Shown here one piece after another: positions 9,748-20,313 of a stretch of 64,000 bases of DNA (within the stretch, counting starts at the first letter, position 1; every line of letters starts with the position of its first letter). The position numbers and the translations under genes were made by a program. Below the pieces are notes generated by a model that did not search any database, was not told where the DNA came from, and worked only from the letters and a program-made list of their open reading frames with translations. The stretch is from contig NW_005179300.1 in NCBI RefSeq assembly GCF_000350225.1, positions 277,200 through 341,199 of the forward strand, in the 5' to 3' direction. This DNA comes from Chondrus crispus. Its lineage: Eukaryota; Rhodophyta; Florideophyceae; Gigartinales; Gigartinaceae.

Positions 9748-11610
9748 CTAGTTGAGCCCAATCGCTGAAGCAATTTGAGGGATGTGTATCGAGTGGAGGC
9801 CGATGTACGTAGCGATACCCGCACCGAAGCCGGCGAGCGTCGGTAAGCTGATCTTCTTGGCGTACCACCCAAAGTCCACCCTTTCCATTCCCCTGTGGAT
9901 TGTAAGATGAGTTGAAGATAGTTACATTGGAAGGAATACAAAATGAGATGGTGTTAGAAGTCCGAAGTCAAGATCGCAGGCATAGGGTTTGCTGGTAAAA
10001 TTCAAGAAAGGCCGAACGTACATAAAGGCAACACCTGCCGCACTCCCAATGATCAAAATACTTCCTCCAGTGCCCGCGCAGAAGGCAATCAACTGCCACA
10101 GATCACTGTCTTGGGGAACCTGCTCGAGTGAGTACATTCCCATAGTAGCGGCAACGAGTGGCACATTGTCCACAACGGAACTCAACAATCCGATAGCGGT
10201 TGCGATCAATTCTCGGCTTGCAAAGTTGGCGTCCAAATAGTGAGCAAGGTCACTTAGAAGACCTGCTGATTCCAACCCGCCAACCGCAAGCAGAATTCCT
10301 AAGAAGAAAAGGACACCGGAAGTGTCTATTCTCTTCACCGCTGCTAGGCCTCGAAGTGATTCTCGGTTTTCTCCAGCGTGAAGGGCATCCGTCATTACCC
10401 ATAGAGTACCCAGTCCAGAAAGCATCCCCAGATACGGCGGCAGCCCAGTGATGGACTTGAAAACCGGCACGGATATCAAAGCAGCAAGACCCGTCCAAAA
10501 GACGATTCTCGCACGCGGTGCTAGTTCCACGGCACCCTTGTCAGGTCTCTCAAATTCGCCTTCCCCGACCATTGGCGTGAAGAAGGCTAGAGAAGTCAAC
10601 AGAGAAACGAAGGAGGGAATAAAAAGGTCGGTCATGGTCTTGAAGGCAGTGATATTGCCGTGCACCCAGAGTTGTGTCGTGGTGACATCACCAATTGGTG
10701 TCCAAGCGCCGCCCGCATTGGCTGCGACGACTACAACCGCACCATAGAGCCATCGGTCTTCCTCGTCCGCCACCAATTTGCGAAGAAGCGAAACGATGAC
10801 GATGGTAGATGTGAGATTGTCAAGAACGGCACTTACGAAAAAAGTCAAGATACCAATTGTCCATAACAGCTTCTTTCTATTATTGGTGGTGATAAAATCG
10901 GTGACGACCTTGAAGCCTCTATGAGCATCAATGATCTCGACGATAGTCATTGCACCGATCAAGAAGAAGAGGATCTGGGAAATGTCGCCGAGCTGCTCAG
11001 AGAGGAGTTCCTTGACATGATGGGCGGCCTCCCCACCCCCCGAGTCAGTCATAAGCACGGTCCAGACGCCGACGCCCATGAGAAGGGCAACGCCTGTCTT
11101 GTCGAATGCAATAGCCTCCTCAAGGATGATACCGAGATATCCAAGGACAAAGATTCCCGTCATTGCCAACTGGAGATGGTCTTGGACCCAACTATGCTCT
11201 AAAAGAGCAGCGATGACGGCGACAATGACACCAACACCCCCAATTCGAATGGCGTCGGAGGGACCGAGATTGCTTTCTTCTTCATCTGCAACAATATCTT
11301 TCGCGGCATTGGGTCTGATCATGTCATGTGAAGCCTGAGCGGCCCGGAAAGGGTCCTCAATGCTTTCAATTGAGCTTGCTTCGTCGTCCGATAGTGGTTG
11401 GTCATTGGCTGTGACGTCGGGAACGCCATTAGCGATAGAAGGCTTGGAAGCCCTTTCCTTTTGATCTGGATTTGTGGTCATGGCAATTGCTGGTCTTGCA
11501 CGACGGAAATAAATGTGCCGTTTCGGCGAGGTTTGGGCTAGAGCGGTGCCAACATAAGAGCGACCGAGCCTAGGCTTTCCGGCGAGGAAACCATGACTAA
11601 CGAAAGCCAT
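9748..11610 (-). CDS. NHD1: NhaD-type sodium/proton antiporter, two exons
   Basis: Exports sodium in exchange for protons. Plant NHD1 of this family sits in the plastid envelope and protects against salt. The coding exons are 11610-10022 and 9892-9748, 577 residues; the 129-nt intron has donor GTACGT and acceptor CCACAG. Splicing joins GVAFM to GMERVDFGWYAKKISL and the last membrane helix, ending AIGLN, exactly as in bacterial NhaD tails. Reading through the intron instead loses that helix, so the splice is well supported. Residues 1-45 are basic, Ser/Arg-rich and hydroxylated, typical of an organelle transit peptide; an acidic linker follows to about 120, then 11-13 membrane segments. Conserved stretches include NLTSTIVIVSLLRKL, ANAGGAWTPIGDVTTTQLW and SSVVDNVPLVAATMGMY, with the ion-path Asp and Thr residues typical of the family. 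Plastid location is inference. Confidence 0.92.
9893..10021 (-). other. Spliceosomal intron in the NhaD gene
   Basis: 129 nt, donor GTACGT, acceptor TCCACAG, phase 2. Supported by the restored family-typical C terminus of the antiporter. Confidence 0.88.
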
Positions 11611-11880
11611 TGCTTGGTATTAGAGGATTATCCACACCCACAATTCGAAGAAGGAACGCGGAAAAGGATGGCGATAGGGGGGTGTATGTGGCGTTTTGGT
11701 GGGGTTTAGAGCAATTGGTCCTTGCTCTTGTTTTGATGAAATGAAGGGTCCCGATAGACGATGCGCAGTTGGACGGAGTCACAATCGTTATGCGAGGATG
11801 CGCTTGATACAAAGATAGGTGTATAGTCGGTATGGTTCGGAGGTCTCACAGCCTAGGCGTGTGGACGCCGGACGGGGGAA

Positions 11881-11913
11881 TGTATAGAGACGTCCACAGG
11901 ACGTCTCTATACA
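11881..11913. repeat. Perfect 15-bp-arm hairpin upstream of NhaD
   Basis: TGTATAGAGACGTCC and its reverse complement flank the loop ACA. It lies 270 bases upstream of the NhaD start codon, so it may lie in the promoter or 5' leader. It could be a palindromic factor site (core GACGTC, a CRE/bZIP-like half) or a mobile-element relic. Confidence 0.7.
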
Positions 11914-13011
11914 AACGATACGTCGATTGAGCGAAAGCATTTTTCATTGATCAACAGCCATCCTTCCTGTGTTTATCTCGTGGACACATGCCACAAAATT
12001 ATCGGGAAAAAAGGCCAGCCGTGGCCCACAAAAAATTATTCATTTCAACATCAATAGTATAAAAGACCAATCACGGGCAGTTTCCACCTGAGACCATGTC
12101 AAGTCTATCGCGATGTCGGTGGAGAAACCCCAAGGGCTTTTGCAGTTCAGATGGTAAGGCGAAACGCCTCTCTTGGAAATGAAAGAGGCGCATCTGTGCA
12201 TGAACTGCTGCCATGAGGAAGACACTTGGCTCCATAGGAATGATCTTGCAGTACAGGTGGACTACAATGCTCCTCATGGGGGCGGATCGGATAAAATTCT
12301 GAAAACAAGCAAAATGCCATAAGTTGTTTCAGAATTCAACAAAAATGGTCCGGAGTTGTCGCCCAACCAGAGACACGTGTGCATAACAGGGTGGACCGTT
12401 ATACTACGAGAGAGCTAAATTTTCAAAATATTTTCTGCCTCAGTTACCTTCGCATATTAAGGAATTTCTTGTATCTCGCCTGAACATCTGAACGCCTTGC
12501 AGATATAATTCAGATTCAGTATGAGTGGCTTTCCATGATGAATGACAAAGTACCCTTGGTACTGTACCAAGGGTACTGTACATAGTATGTACAGTACCAA
12601 GGGTACTATGTACTACATACATGCCCTGCGGTGGTCCCGGATATTGTGCCACCGAAGACCAGCATCGACTGCGGGTGCTCGGTTCCACTGCTTTTACCTT
12701 CTGCTCTGTTTTGTAGTTGTTCACTTTGTCACGATTTGCTCGTTGCATTCCGGACTGCCCCAAGACTCATCAACTTGCGCCACCATCACAAATTTAACGA
12801 CCGTTTCGTGAGCAGATCCCTTTTTTTACTTGAGAAAACAGGTACCCGCACTGCCGCCAAGTCCGCTCTTCGAATCAGTTTACACATTCGTATTCGAAGG
12901 GATGCCGAGTTGCCCCCAGGTGGATGATATTTACAGGGCCGAGTATCACATTCCCTTCGCACCTGGAGAGCGATTAGCATCAGCCGAGTTGAATCCAAAG
13001 TCCGTTTGAAG
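11914..13011. other. Intergenic between NhaD and carrier genes
   Basis: This spacer separates divergent genes, so both promoters should be here. No coding region is recognised. It contains the triple palindrome cluster at 12550-12606. Confidence 0.5.
12550..12606. repeat. Triple palindrome cluster GTACC-AAG-GGTAC
   Basis: GTACCCTTGGTAC at 12550-12562 is followed by GTACCAAGGGTAC at 12564-12576 and again at 12594-12606. Each unit is itself a near-palindrome, and the first is the reverse complement of the others, so larger cruciforms are possible. Single copies occur at 4646 and 57791. Confidence 0.75.
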
Positions 13012-14232
13012 ATGCATCAAACACGGTCTGCTACAATGCCTTCCGCCAAGACTATCACTCCACGTGCCAAGGCTTTCAGCGCAACCCAAGTCGACACACA
13101 GCTCGCATCCACAGTCGCCGGAATCGCCAGCAGGGTCTTGCTTCACCCCATCGACTGCGTCAAGACTCGCTATCAACATCTGCGCGGACGCCCGGGATGT
13201 GTTGACTCTAACGCTAATATCTTCAAATTCATTGCTAAGGAGGGCGTCCCCGGTCTCTATCGGGGGATTTTCAGTGCAATAGCGGGTGTGATCCCCTACT
13301 CTATGTGTACGTCAGCGTGTTATTTCCTTCCTTGGACAGACCTGCGAGTGTTCTCCACACTTTACGCAGCTCTCATCACTGACATGTTCTGAATTCGAGT
13401 TTCATCTCAGTATACATGCCTAGCTATGAACTTGCTCAATTTCAACTTGGCAAACGCCTTGGTTCGAAACAACTCTTGGGCTTTCGTCATATCCTAGCGG
13501 GGTCCATTGCGGGTCTCTGCGGTTCGATCGTGAAAGTCCCCATGGACGTTGTCAAGAAGCGACTGCAGGCAGGCTTGTACCCCAACATGTCCGTCGCATT
13601 AATTTCGATCGCCAATGAAAGCAACCGTCGCTTCCTTTTCAGTCCAATGCTGCAATTTTATGCAGGATGGAGAAGCTCTATTATTTATGATGTGCCCTAC
13701 AATGCAGTGCAGTTCACTGTACTTGAAAACGTGAAACGTGAACTACGGAAAATGAGGGGAAAGGAACTCGGGAAACTGGACAACGTTCTGGTAGGAGCAA
13801 TTACTGGAATGATTACATCTGTCCTCACAGAACCTGTACGTTTTACATTTATTAAGGTTATGTTCTATTTGCTCTCTACGTTTCCACTAACTGTAACCTT
13901 GATTTGTGTTCATGACCCACTCGGCCATGCCCACTCGGCCATGTGAAATTTTGCGACACTAGCTGGACGTTATCAAGACTCGAATGATGACGCAGAGGCT
14001 GCGGACGTCTTCACCGGGCGTCACTTTGTACAAAGGCTGGGTGCATTGCGTACAAACAATTGTCAAAGAAGAGGGCTCAATGGCATTGTGGAAGGGGACC
14101 TTGCCACGTTTAGTGTGGGTTGGGGCAAGTAGCGCAATATGGTATGGAACTTACCAAGCGGCACGACAATCGATGATGACCCGTAGGCAGAATGAGGTCA
14201 AAAAGCCCTCAACACAATCGCAACCTCGATAA
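13012..14232 (+). CDS. Mitochondrial carrier family protein, three exons
   Basis: A solute transporter of the SLC25 family, normally in the mitochondrial inner membrane but sometimes in the plastid envelope. The exons are 13012-13306, 13411-13835 and 13963-14232, giving 329 residues. Both introns (104 and 127 nt) have donor GTACGT; acceptors are CTCAG and CTAG. All three repeats of the family are present with their signatures: HPIDCVKTRYQ, VPMDVVKKRLQ and, restored by the second splice, EPLDVIKTRMM. Each is followed by its second half (GLYRGIFSAIAG, FYAGWRSSIIYDVPYNAVQF, ALWKGTLPRLVWVG). The VPYNAVQF stretch and the third repeat feel closest to S-adenosylmethionine carriers, but the substrate is not safely readable. 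The start is the first ATG; 13036 is an alternative. Confidence 0.9.
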
Positions 14233-14884
14233 AAGTCGTTAAAGGTTGTGTAGAGAGCAAGGGTACTGCAAGTTCCAAAACTACGCATGGGGGTTTGCCC
14301 AAACCCGCAGCTGGTATGTTAATATTGAAGAGTGAGCCGTATGAGAACACCATCAGTCTTGTGGCTTTCCTTTTTGAAATCAGCTTCTATACGCTTTCCC
14401 GTAGTCGCCTTGCATAGTACAGTAATCCCCGGCACAAGAATATCACTTTAAGAGAATATTCATTTTAAGGTTTACGCAACAAGAGTTTCACAAATAAATG
14501 TGAGAAATAGCGATATGATAGAGACTTATGAAAATGATGAATTTTAGAACAAGAGCAAGTGTAGACATTTGTTTACGCAAAATTCACTTGAATACGTACG
14601 TAGGAGTATAACTTAGACCCCTCTGCTCTGTGCGTCCTCAAAGAGCCGATCTCGAGACTCTCTGGCACGCACCATGGTGCTCGGGCGACAAAAAAGACCA
14701 CACAAAGCAGGCGGTTTGCTCACGAATTGCGGGGTGGACTACTTTGCTACCTCGTCTGTTTTTCTGATAGTCTAAACTTTCCCATACGAAGCCCATGCTA
14801 AGCCAATGCATGCATGGCGATTTACCCATACTTGCACGAGCAGAAATTTCCCAAGTGTTTCCTATGCGGAGAAATGCGCCATGA
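14233..14884. other. Intergenic, no gene seen
   Basis: AT-rich spacer following the carrier gene. No gene, RNA or repeat is recognised before the minisatellite. Confidence 0.5.
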
Positions 14885-15240
14885 TTGCGTGGACGTGCAT
14901 GGCCTGGTTCATGGGCTTGCATTGGTAATTTGCATGGGCTTTCATGGGTTTGCATTGGCCATGTGCATGGGATTGCATTGGGAATCTGCATGGGCTTGCA
15001 TGGGATTTTCCATGGGCTTGTATTGGACACCTGTATGGGCTTGCATGGGATTTTGCATGGGATCGCATTGGGAATCTGCATGGGCTTGGAAGGGATTTTT
15101 GCACGGGTTTGCGTGGCCATCTGCATAGGCTTGCATTGGCCATATACATGGCCTTGCATGGGCTTTCTGCATGTACTTGATTTGGCTATTTGCATGGGCT
15201 TGCATTGACCTTTGCATAGGCTTGCATGGGTCTACTGGGC
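14885..15240. repeat. Degenerate minisatellite, about 22-46 bp unit
   Basis: Roughly twelve imperfect copies of a unit like TTGCATTGGCCATTTGCATG occur, often paired into a 45-46-bp higher unit with GGGCTTGCATGGGATTT. Long open frames cross it on both strands, but they simply translate the repeat (HGLAWDF or QANPC patterns) and are not treated as genes. Similar motifs recur in a scattered form near 27531-27760. Confidence 0.8.
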
Positions 15241-15276
15241 GGTTTTCTTTCGCTCTAGCCGTACAGGTTTCCTCTT

Positions 15277-15303
15277 TTAGTTTATGCTACGAGCATAAAC
15301 TAA
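15277..15303. repeat. Perfect 12-bp-arm hairpin
   Basis: TTAGTTTATGCT and AGCATAAACTAA flank the loop ACG. It lies just after the minisatellite. Confidence 0.7.
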
Positions 15304-15695
15304 TGGAGGAGACTTGCATAGTTTACAACACTACAATACAAGACCCGAACGTCGAGGCAAATCTTTTCGCGCTTGCAGCTGCTGGGGATGGTGGCGGTCG
15401 CGAGTGGAGCCCGCCGCCCGCTCCGCTAGTACACTTTTTTGGCAGGCGGTGTCGTGTGCTTCTGGCTATGCAGCGCCGTTCGCGGTCTCTCGCAAAGCGC
15501 TAAGAGTGGCCGGCCGGAGCGGGGCCGGACAGCTGTGGGCGGCATCATGCACTATAATGGTGCACGGCGCATCCCAAGATCGTTCCAATGCTGACATGCT
15601 AGTGGCGCACCAGCAAAGCCTTTGTTGCGTCAAGTCAAGTCGAATTGAACTATTGAGTCGGAGAAACTTTGTTCGTGCCTTCCATGACTCTCTGC

Positions 15696-15737
15696 GTCGG
15701 CCACGAAGACACTCCATGGAGTGTCTTCGTGGCCGAC
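15696..15737. repeat. Perfect 42-bp palindrome
   Basis: The two 21-bp arms are exact reverse complements with no loop, centred on CCATGG at 15714-15719. It begins GTCGGCCACGAAGACACTC. It could be a recent inverted duplication, a transposon end junction or a strong binding site. Confidence 0.85.
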
Positions 15738-16456
15738 AACTGTGCACAGTTGTAGCAGCAGGGGGCTACGCGAAATGCAAAGCAAACGTCAAATCGCGAA
15801 AATTTCGACGAACATAGAACTTCCTTGTGGTTGTCGATAGGCGTACTAAAAGAGTCAGTAAAGAGTAGGGTACACTTGTGAGACGTGCAAAGAGTCCGCC
15901 AGATGGAGACCTCACTTACCTTTCATCCAGTACGCAGTCCAGCAGACACACAATCGTGTATTCCTCACCGTGACGGTTGCAAGCAGTGCATGACTAAATG
16001 AGATTGTGTTCACACACTGGCAGTCTGTCAGCAAGGACCTGGGCCGACGCCGTAAGTTGAACAAAGACTCTCTCGTAGTGGAAAGATCGATTTGTACGTA
16101 CCGTGAGTTGTAACAACTGGCTATGCATTCTGAGAACGAAACACCAAACTTCGAGAGTCTCACACTTTAGCATTGACCGTTAGCAAGGAATCATATGTAG
16201 TCAGCATAATGAAAGCACTTGATCGCTAAAGCAATTTTGAAATGAATGCTGCGAGAGTACGGGAGAGTCCGCTTCGAGTCATCTAGATTGTAGCAGCTCG
16301 AACCATGTGTAGATATTCTAACTCCAAGTCCATAGCATAATCAAATGCCTCAACGTCCGGGGGCGCTGGATAGCTGATTCCACTTGCAGTGGCCAGTCGA
16401 CGGAGCGTCGCAGGATTGCACAGCTTGATACATACTAACTTGATATGTTTTGTTGT

Positions 16457-16517
16457 GCGCCTCTACGCCACGTACACGGCTGTCTATTACACAGCTGAGC
16501 GTGTAGCGTAGAGGCGC
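16457..16517. repeat. Imperfect 61-bp inverted repeat
   Basis: The outer arms GCGCCTCTACGC and GCGTAGAGGCGC pair exactly. The inner part (CACGTACACGGCTGT against ACAGCTGAGCGTGTA) pairs with mismatches. It lies about 370 bp before the transposase and could belong to the transposon end. Confidence 0.65.
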
Positions 16518-16829
16518 GAAAGAGACTGCATCCCATGCAGCCTTATTGGGCTTGGTAGTGCCTCACGGACGGTTTGTTCGTATCGTACGAACACTGACGT
16601 CCGAGTACCTGTTCGTCTCTGTATGCTTGGCGAAGTCGCTTCAGGGGCCCATGCGTCATCCTCACAAGCCAAAAGCGTAAACCGATCGCGCTGGCACTAG
16701 CGCTGTCGGCCGTGCAACGCAAAGCTCGCGTGGGATGGCGACCAGCCGCCGGGCGATTTCAATAATACCCTTGAATGAAAACATTTTCGGCAGATTACTG
16801 GGCCAATCAAAAGGCACCCCTCCCACGTT

Positions 16830-19800
16830 GTGGACCTCAAGCAGATCATGATGCTCTTGCTCAGTTTTTTTGCCACTCACCGGCAAGCCCATGTGGAAGA
16901 GCATCAACAGCAGGGCCAGCTTCTTCACGAAACTTGTGCCTGCGCCATGCACCACGTTTCTGTTTGTTGCCCGTACTGCAGAGAAAGTTTCCCAAGGCAG
17001 GCCTACCTAGGAGCCCACAAGAAAAAATGCAAGCAGGCAGCAGTAGATGAAGCTGAGGCACAAGAGGCTGACGCTTCTGACTCACCGCCACCCGTGAAGT
17101 CTCGTCGTTTGCGTGGGGGCTTCCAACTCACCGGTCGTGCCTTGCAAGAGCGGTATGAGGATAGGATCCGACTGGCAGCGCAAGATTCGAATGTTATCCT
17201 GCCAGCCGCCGGCCTTAGCAAAACTTTTTCGCCCCATTTCGCACTGGATGCAACAGGGCAGGATGAACGACAGGCAGAGGCAACCGCAGCTGATACGTCA
17301 GGTGTAGAGGAGTCGCAAGCTGAGGATGCGACGAAGGAAGAGGTGGTTCACGCACTGCGAAATGTGGTGCTGGAGATCTGCGACAAAGGTGGTGATCGAC
17401 AGGCGAACACAATCATCAATCTCCTCCAACATCAGTCATTTGATGCAAGCTTACTCAGGATCGGCTTCGAATCTATTCAGGAAATGCGCCAGAAAGCAGA
17501 ATAGGACGCTAAATGCTGGCTCGCGGATCTGAACTTCAAGCAGCAGACCATCTACGACCCCAAGAACTGCAACGTGTATGGAGTTGGCTGGTTCCGCTCG
17601 CCAGTCGATTCTCTCAAGCGCCAATTTGCAAAAGCTCAGTCACACCAGCTCTTCTTCGATCCATTCATAGAAATGAACCGCGCCAATGTAAGAGTTTACA
17701 ATCACACGATGGGCTGCGCTCTTATAGAAAACGTGGTTCCTCTGATAAAGGACTTCATCATCAGTGGCGATGGCGGTCGATTCTGGATTGATAATTACAG
17801 CTTCGTCGGAGCGATTCAAGCTTACTCAGACAAATCGTGCCAGACTTTGAAAGTCGGATCTCACTCCTTCCTGCCTTTGCATATCTGCTCTCTGAACATG
17901 ACTCAGACGATCCGACAGGAGCTCATCTCCAACGGCGACACTATCGTTGCGTACTTTCCAGTTGAATTCGTGCGGGCTGCAATTAATGTTGCCAACTCTA
18001 CCGGCGATGACGAGGAATATTGGTGCCGCGAGGAAGAGGAACAGACTTTTGTAATGCCAGAAAGAGTTTCAGTCCAAGAGCGGCGATTATCGAAGAGCCG
18101 TGTATTTCAGGCATCAATCAAGGAGGCCTTGCTTCCGCTTTGGGATGTATCGCGCACTGGAATAATCGTAGCAGATGGAGAGGGAAATGTCCGAAAATGC
18201 CACCCTGTTCTAACCTCATATGTTGCGGATATGCCCGAAGCATTGGACGTGGGGGGCACGGTGCACGGGCACTGGGGGGTACACTGCGAAGCTCGATCTT
18301 GCCTCGGAAGAGCCTTGCATTCCACGTAATATCTTGGACACTGTGCAGCGATTGAATAAATTCGAAGTCGCTGAGCAGGCTTGTGATACGGCGAGAAAGA
18401 AGTCTCTACAAGAAAACATGAGACTGGTGGGCGTGACGACGGTTCGCCCTGCCCTTTTGAAGTGGCCGTTCATGGATCTAACCGAAGAACTGGCACTGCC
18501 GAGACTGCTGCGTTTTAAAACATTGCATAATTTTTTCCTGGGTTTATCGCGGACTCTTAAGGTCTGTGCGAGCGAAATGTTGAAAGATCCATTGCTAAGC
18601 ACGACAGAGCTGCTGAATTCCAAAGGAGGTCCAAGAAAGCTCAAGTCGGCTAGAGTCGAGGTATTGAAAAGATGTAACGCGTTTCTAAAGCGTATTCAGG
18701 CAGAATCGCCCTGCGTGGGGCTTAAGTTTGATTTCACGAAGTCCGGGACAAACGATGAGCTCTCTGGGTTCTTCACATCAACAGGGGTAGTTGCCATGCT
18801 TGAGGCCAAAGACCTCGCCGGCATTGATCAAGTCATGCCATTCGTCTTTGCTCTGTTGGACAGGCTTTGTGGCACTATTAATAAGTCTCCTTTGACGACT
18901 GTTTGCGTCCTTTACCATGAACTGGTGGCTACAGCTACCTCCCGCTTCTCGGAGCCTGGCTTCACCGCAGTTGAGCTCGACGCGCTCGCCGACCAGATCT
19001 CAAATTTCCAGGACAAAGCAATCGAGGTGTTTGGCAAGTACCAGGCAAGTGGTATGGCATTTCCGAAATTCCATGCTCTTCGACACCTTGTCTCAGACAT
19101 CAAGATGTGTGGGAGCTTATCAAACTAAAGCGCGGACTCGTACGAGGCAAGCCACAAACTGTTTAAGACAGCATATGACAAGACTTCGAAACGCAAAGAC
19201 ACCAGGCAGGAAGAGGCAATGCGGCGCTTGGTGCTTGCTCAAGGAGCTCAAGAGGCCAGTGCGAGGTCGATGAGCACCCGGATGCTTCCGCTCAGGGAGG
19301 AAGTCATCGCCAAGCTAATGGGTAAGCGCAGAAGGACGGAATCACTCACAAAGATCAAACAGGAGATGGTGCGTGAGGACGCTGCAGGCTTGTCTGGTGA
19401 GGGCGGCACAATGATGTGGGCAGAGATTCATGCACATGCAGGTTCATGCGGCAGCCTTCTCCAGCACTCAGGCGAGCTAGGACCCAACATTGCGGTGCAA
19501 GAACTTTGCGAAGATGTCGGAGGTCCCGGACGTTTGCAGTGGTATATTGATTCAATCCATGCGCAGCACAGGCCACTGGCTGACTCTGTTGTGCGAAGAC
19601 CCGCTACTGCATCTGTTGCTGGCCTCCCGTGCCCAACGTTAAAGGGCTGTGAGGCGCCTGAGAGCGGCGCTGGCGACTTTGAGATTTTAACTATGGACAA
19701 TGGAGACAGAGAGATGCAGCGTGCCGTCTCGTCACACAGCTACTACAGCAGCAAAGTAGCGAGACAGGATAATGTCATGATTGAGGAGAGTGGCGACGAT

Positions 19801-20313
19801 CCGCCGGGAGGCACTGGCGGAATTGTGCCTCGAAAGGTCTACATTGCGAAAGTACTGGCTTTTATCGCTATCAAAATCCCGCGACGGGGTCACCTCCTGG
19901 CTGAGGCATCTGTGAAGAGAGATGACATCGAGATTTGTTTCATTCGGTACTACGATCGTGTTCACGGGGACGAAATCGACGCGGTTGACCGCGCCTTGAA
20001 CTGCGTGAAACTTCGTTGGGCTGTGAGGGGAGAAGATGAAACTGTTTCTCCAGGAGCACCTGCGTGCGAAGCTGAAACGTCTACGGAAATGACAAATCTC
20101 GCTTACATTGATGTGCAATATGTCGGCTCAATCCGCGGCTTGCTTCACGTCGTTCGTTGCGATGATGAGTTGGGAGGCACGAGGTCGCAACCATCCCTCA
20201 TCCGCAGTGGATGGGAGACGCATCGATTCTACATCAACCGATTTAAGCAGCCAATGCGTAAGATGAGGTACTCCACTGCAGACCAGCATGATCACAGACC
20301 TCACGACCCGTAA
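16830..20313 (+). mobile_element. Decayed DNA transposon, Plavaka/CACTA-like transposase
   Basis: About 3.5 kb of transposase coding sequence of the CACTA/EnSpm superfamily, most like Plavaka elements of fungi. The N terminus has a C2H2-type finger (CPYCRESFPRQAYLGAHKKKC region, near 16966-17030). There follow GVGWFRSPVDSLKRQF; the first catalytic Asp region, IQAYSDKSCQTLKVGSHSF, near 17820; and the CHPVLTSYVADMPEALD block near 18200. FPKFHALRHL near 19062 and SYEASHKLFKTAYDK after it match the transposase tail, and a Lys/Arg-rich C-terminal domain follows. Breaks are in-frame stops at 17502-17504 and 19126-19128 and a frame change between about 18240 and 18300; the frame is otherwise continuous. 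Terminal inverted repeats were not identified. Family assignment is from motif memory, and the exact clade is uncertain. Confidence 0.75.

Larger units (their letters stand above)
15304..16829. other. Intergenic, palindromes only
   Basis: No gene is supported. The stretch contains the 42-bp perfect palindrome (15696-15737) and the imperfect inverted repeat at 16457-16517. It may include the 5' part of the DNA transposon whose transposase follows, but no terminal inverted repeat could be identified by eye. Confidence 0.5.

Noticed and set aside
14638-15208. Long open frames on both strands over the minisatellite
   Set aside because: They translate the tandem repeat in every frame and have no non-repeat domain.
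14885-15240. CRISPR array
   Set aside because: The repeats are degenerate and adjoining, with no unique spacers, and the genome is eukaryotic.
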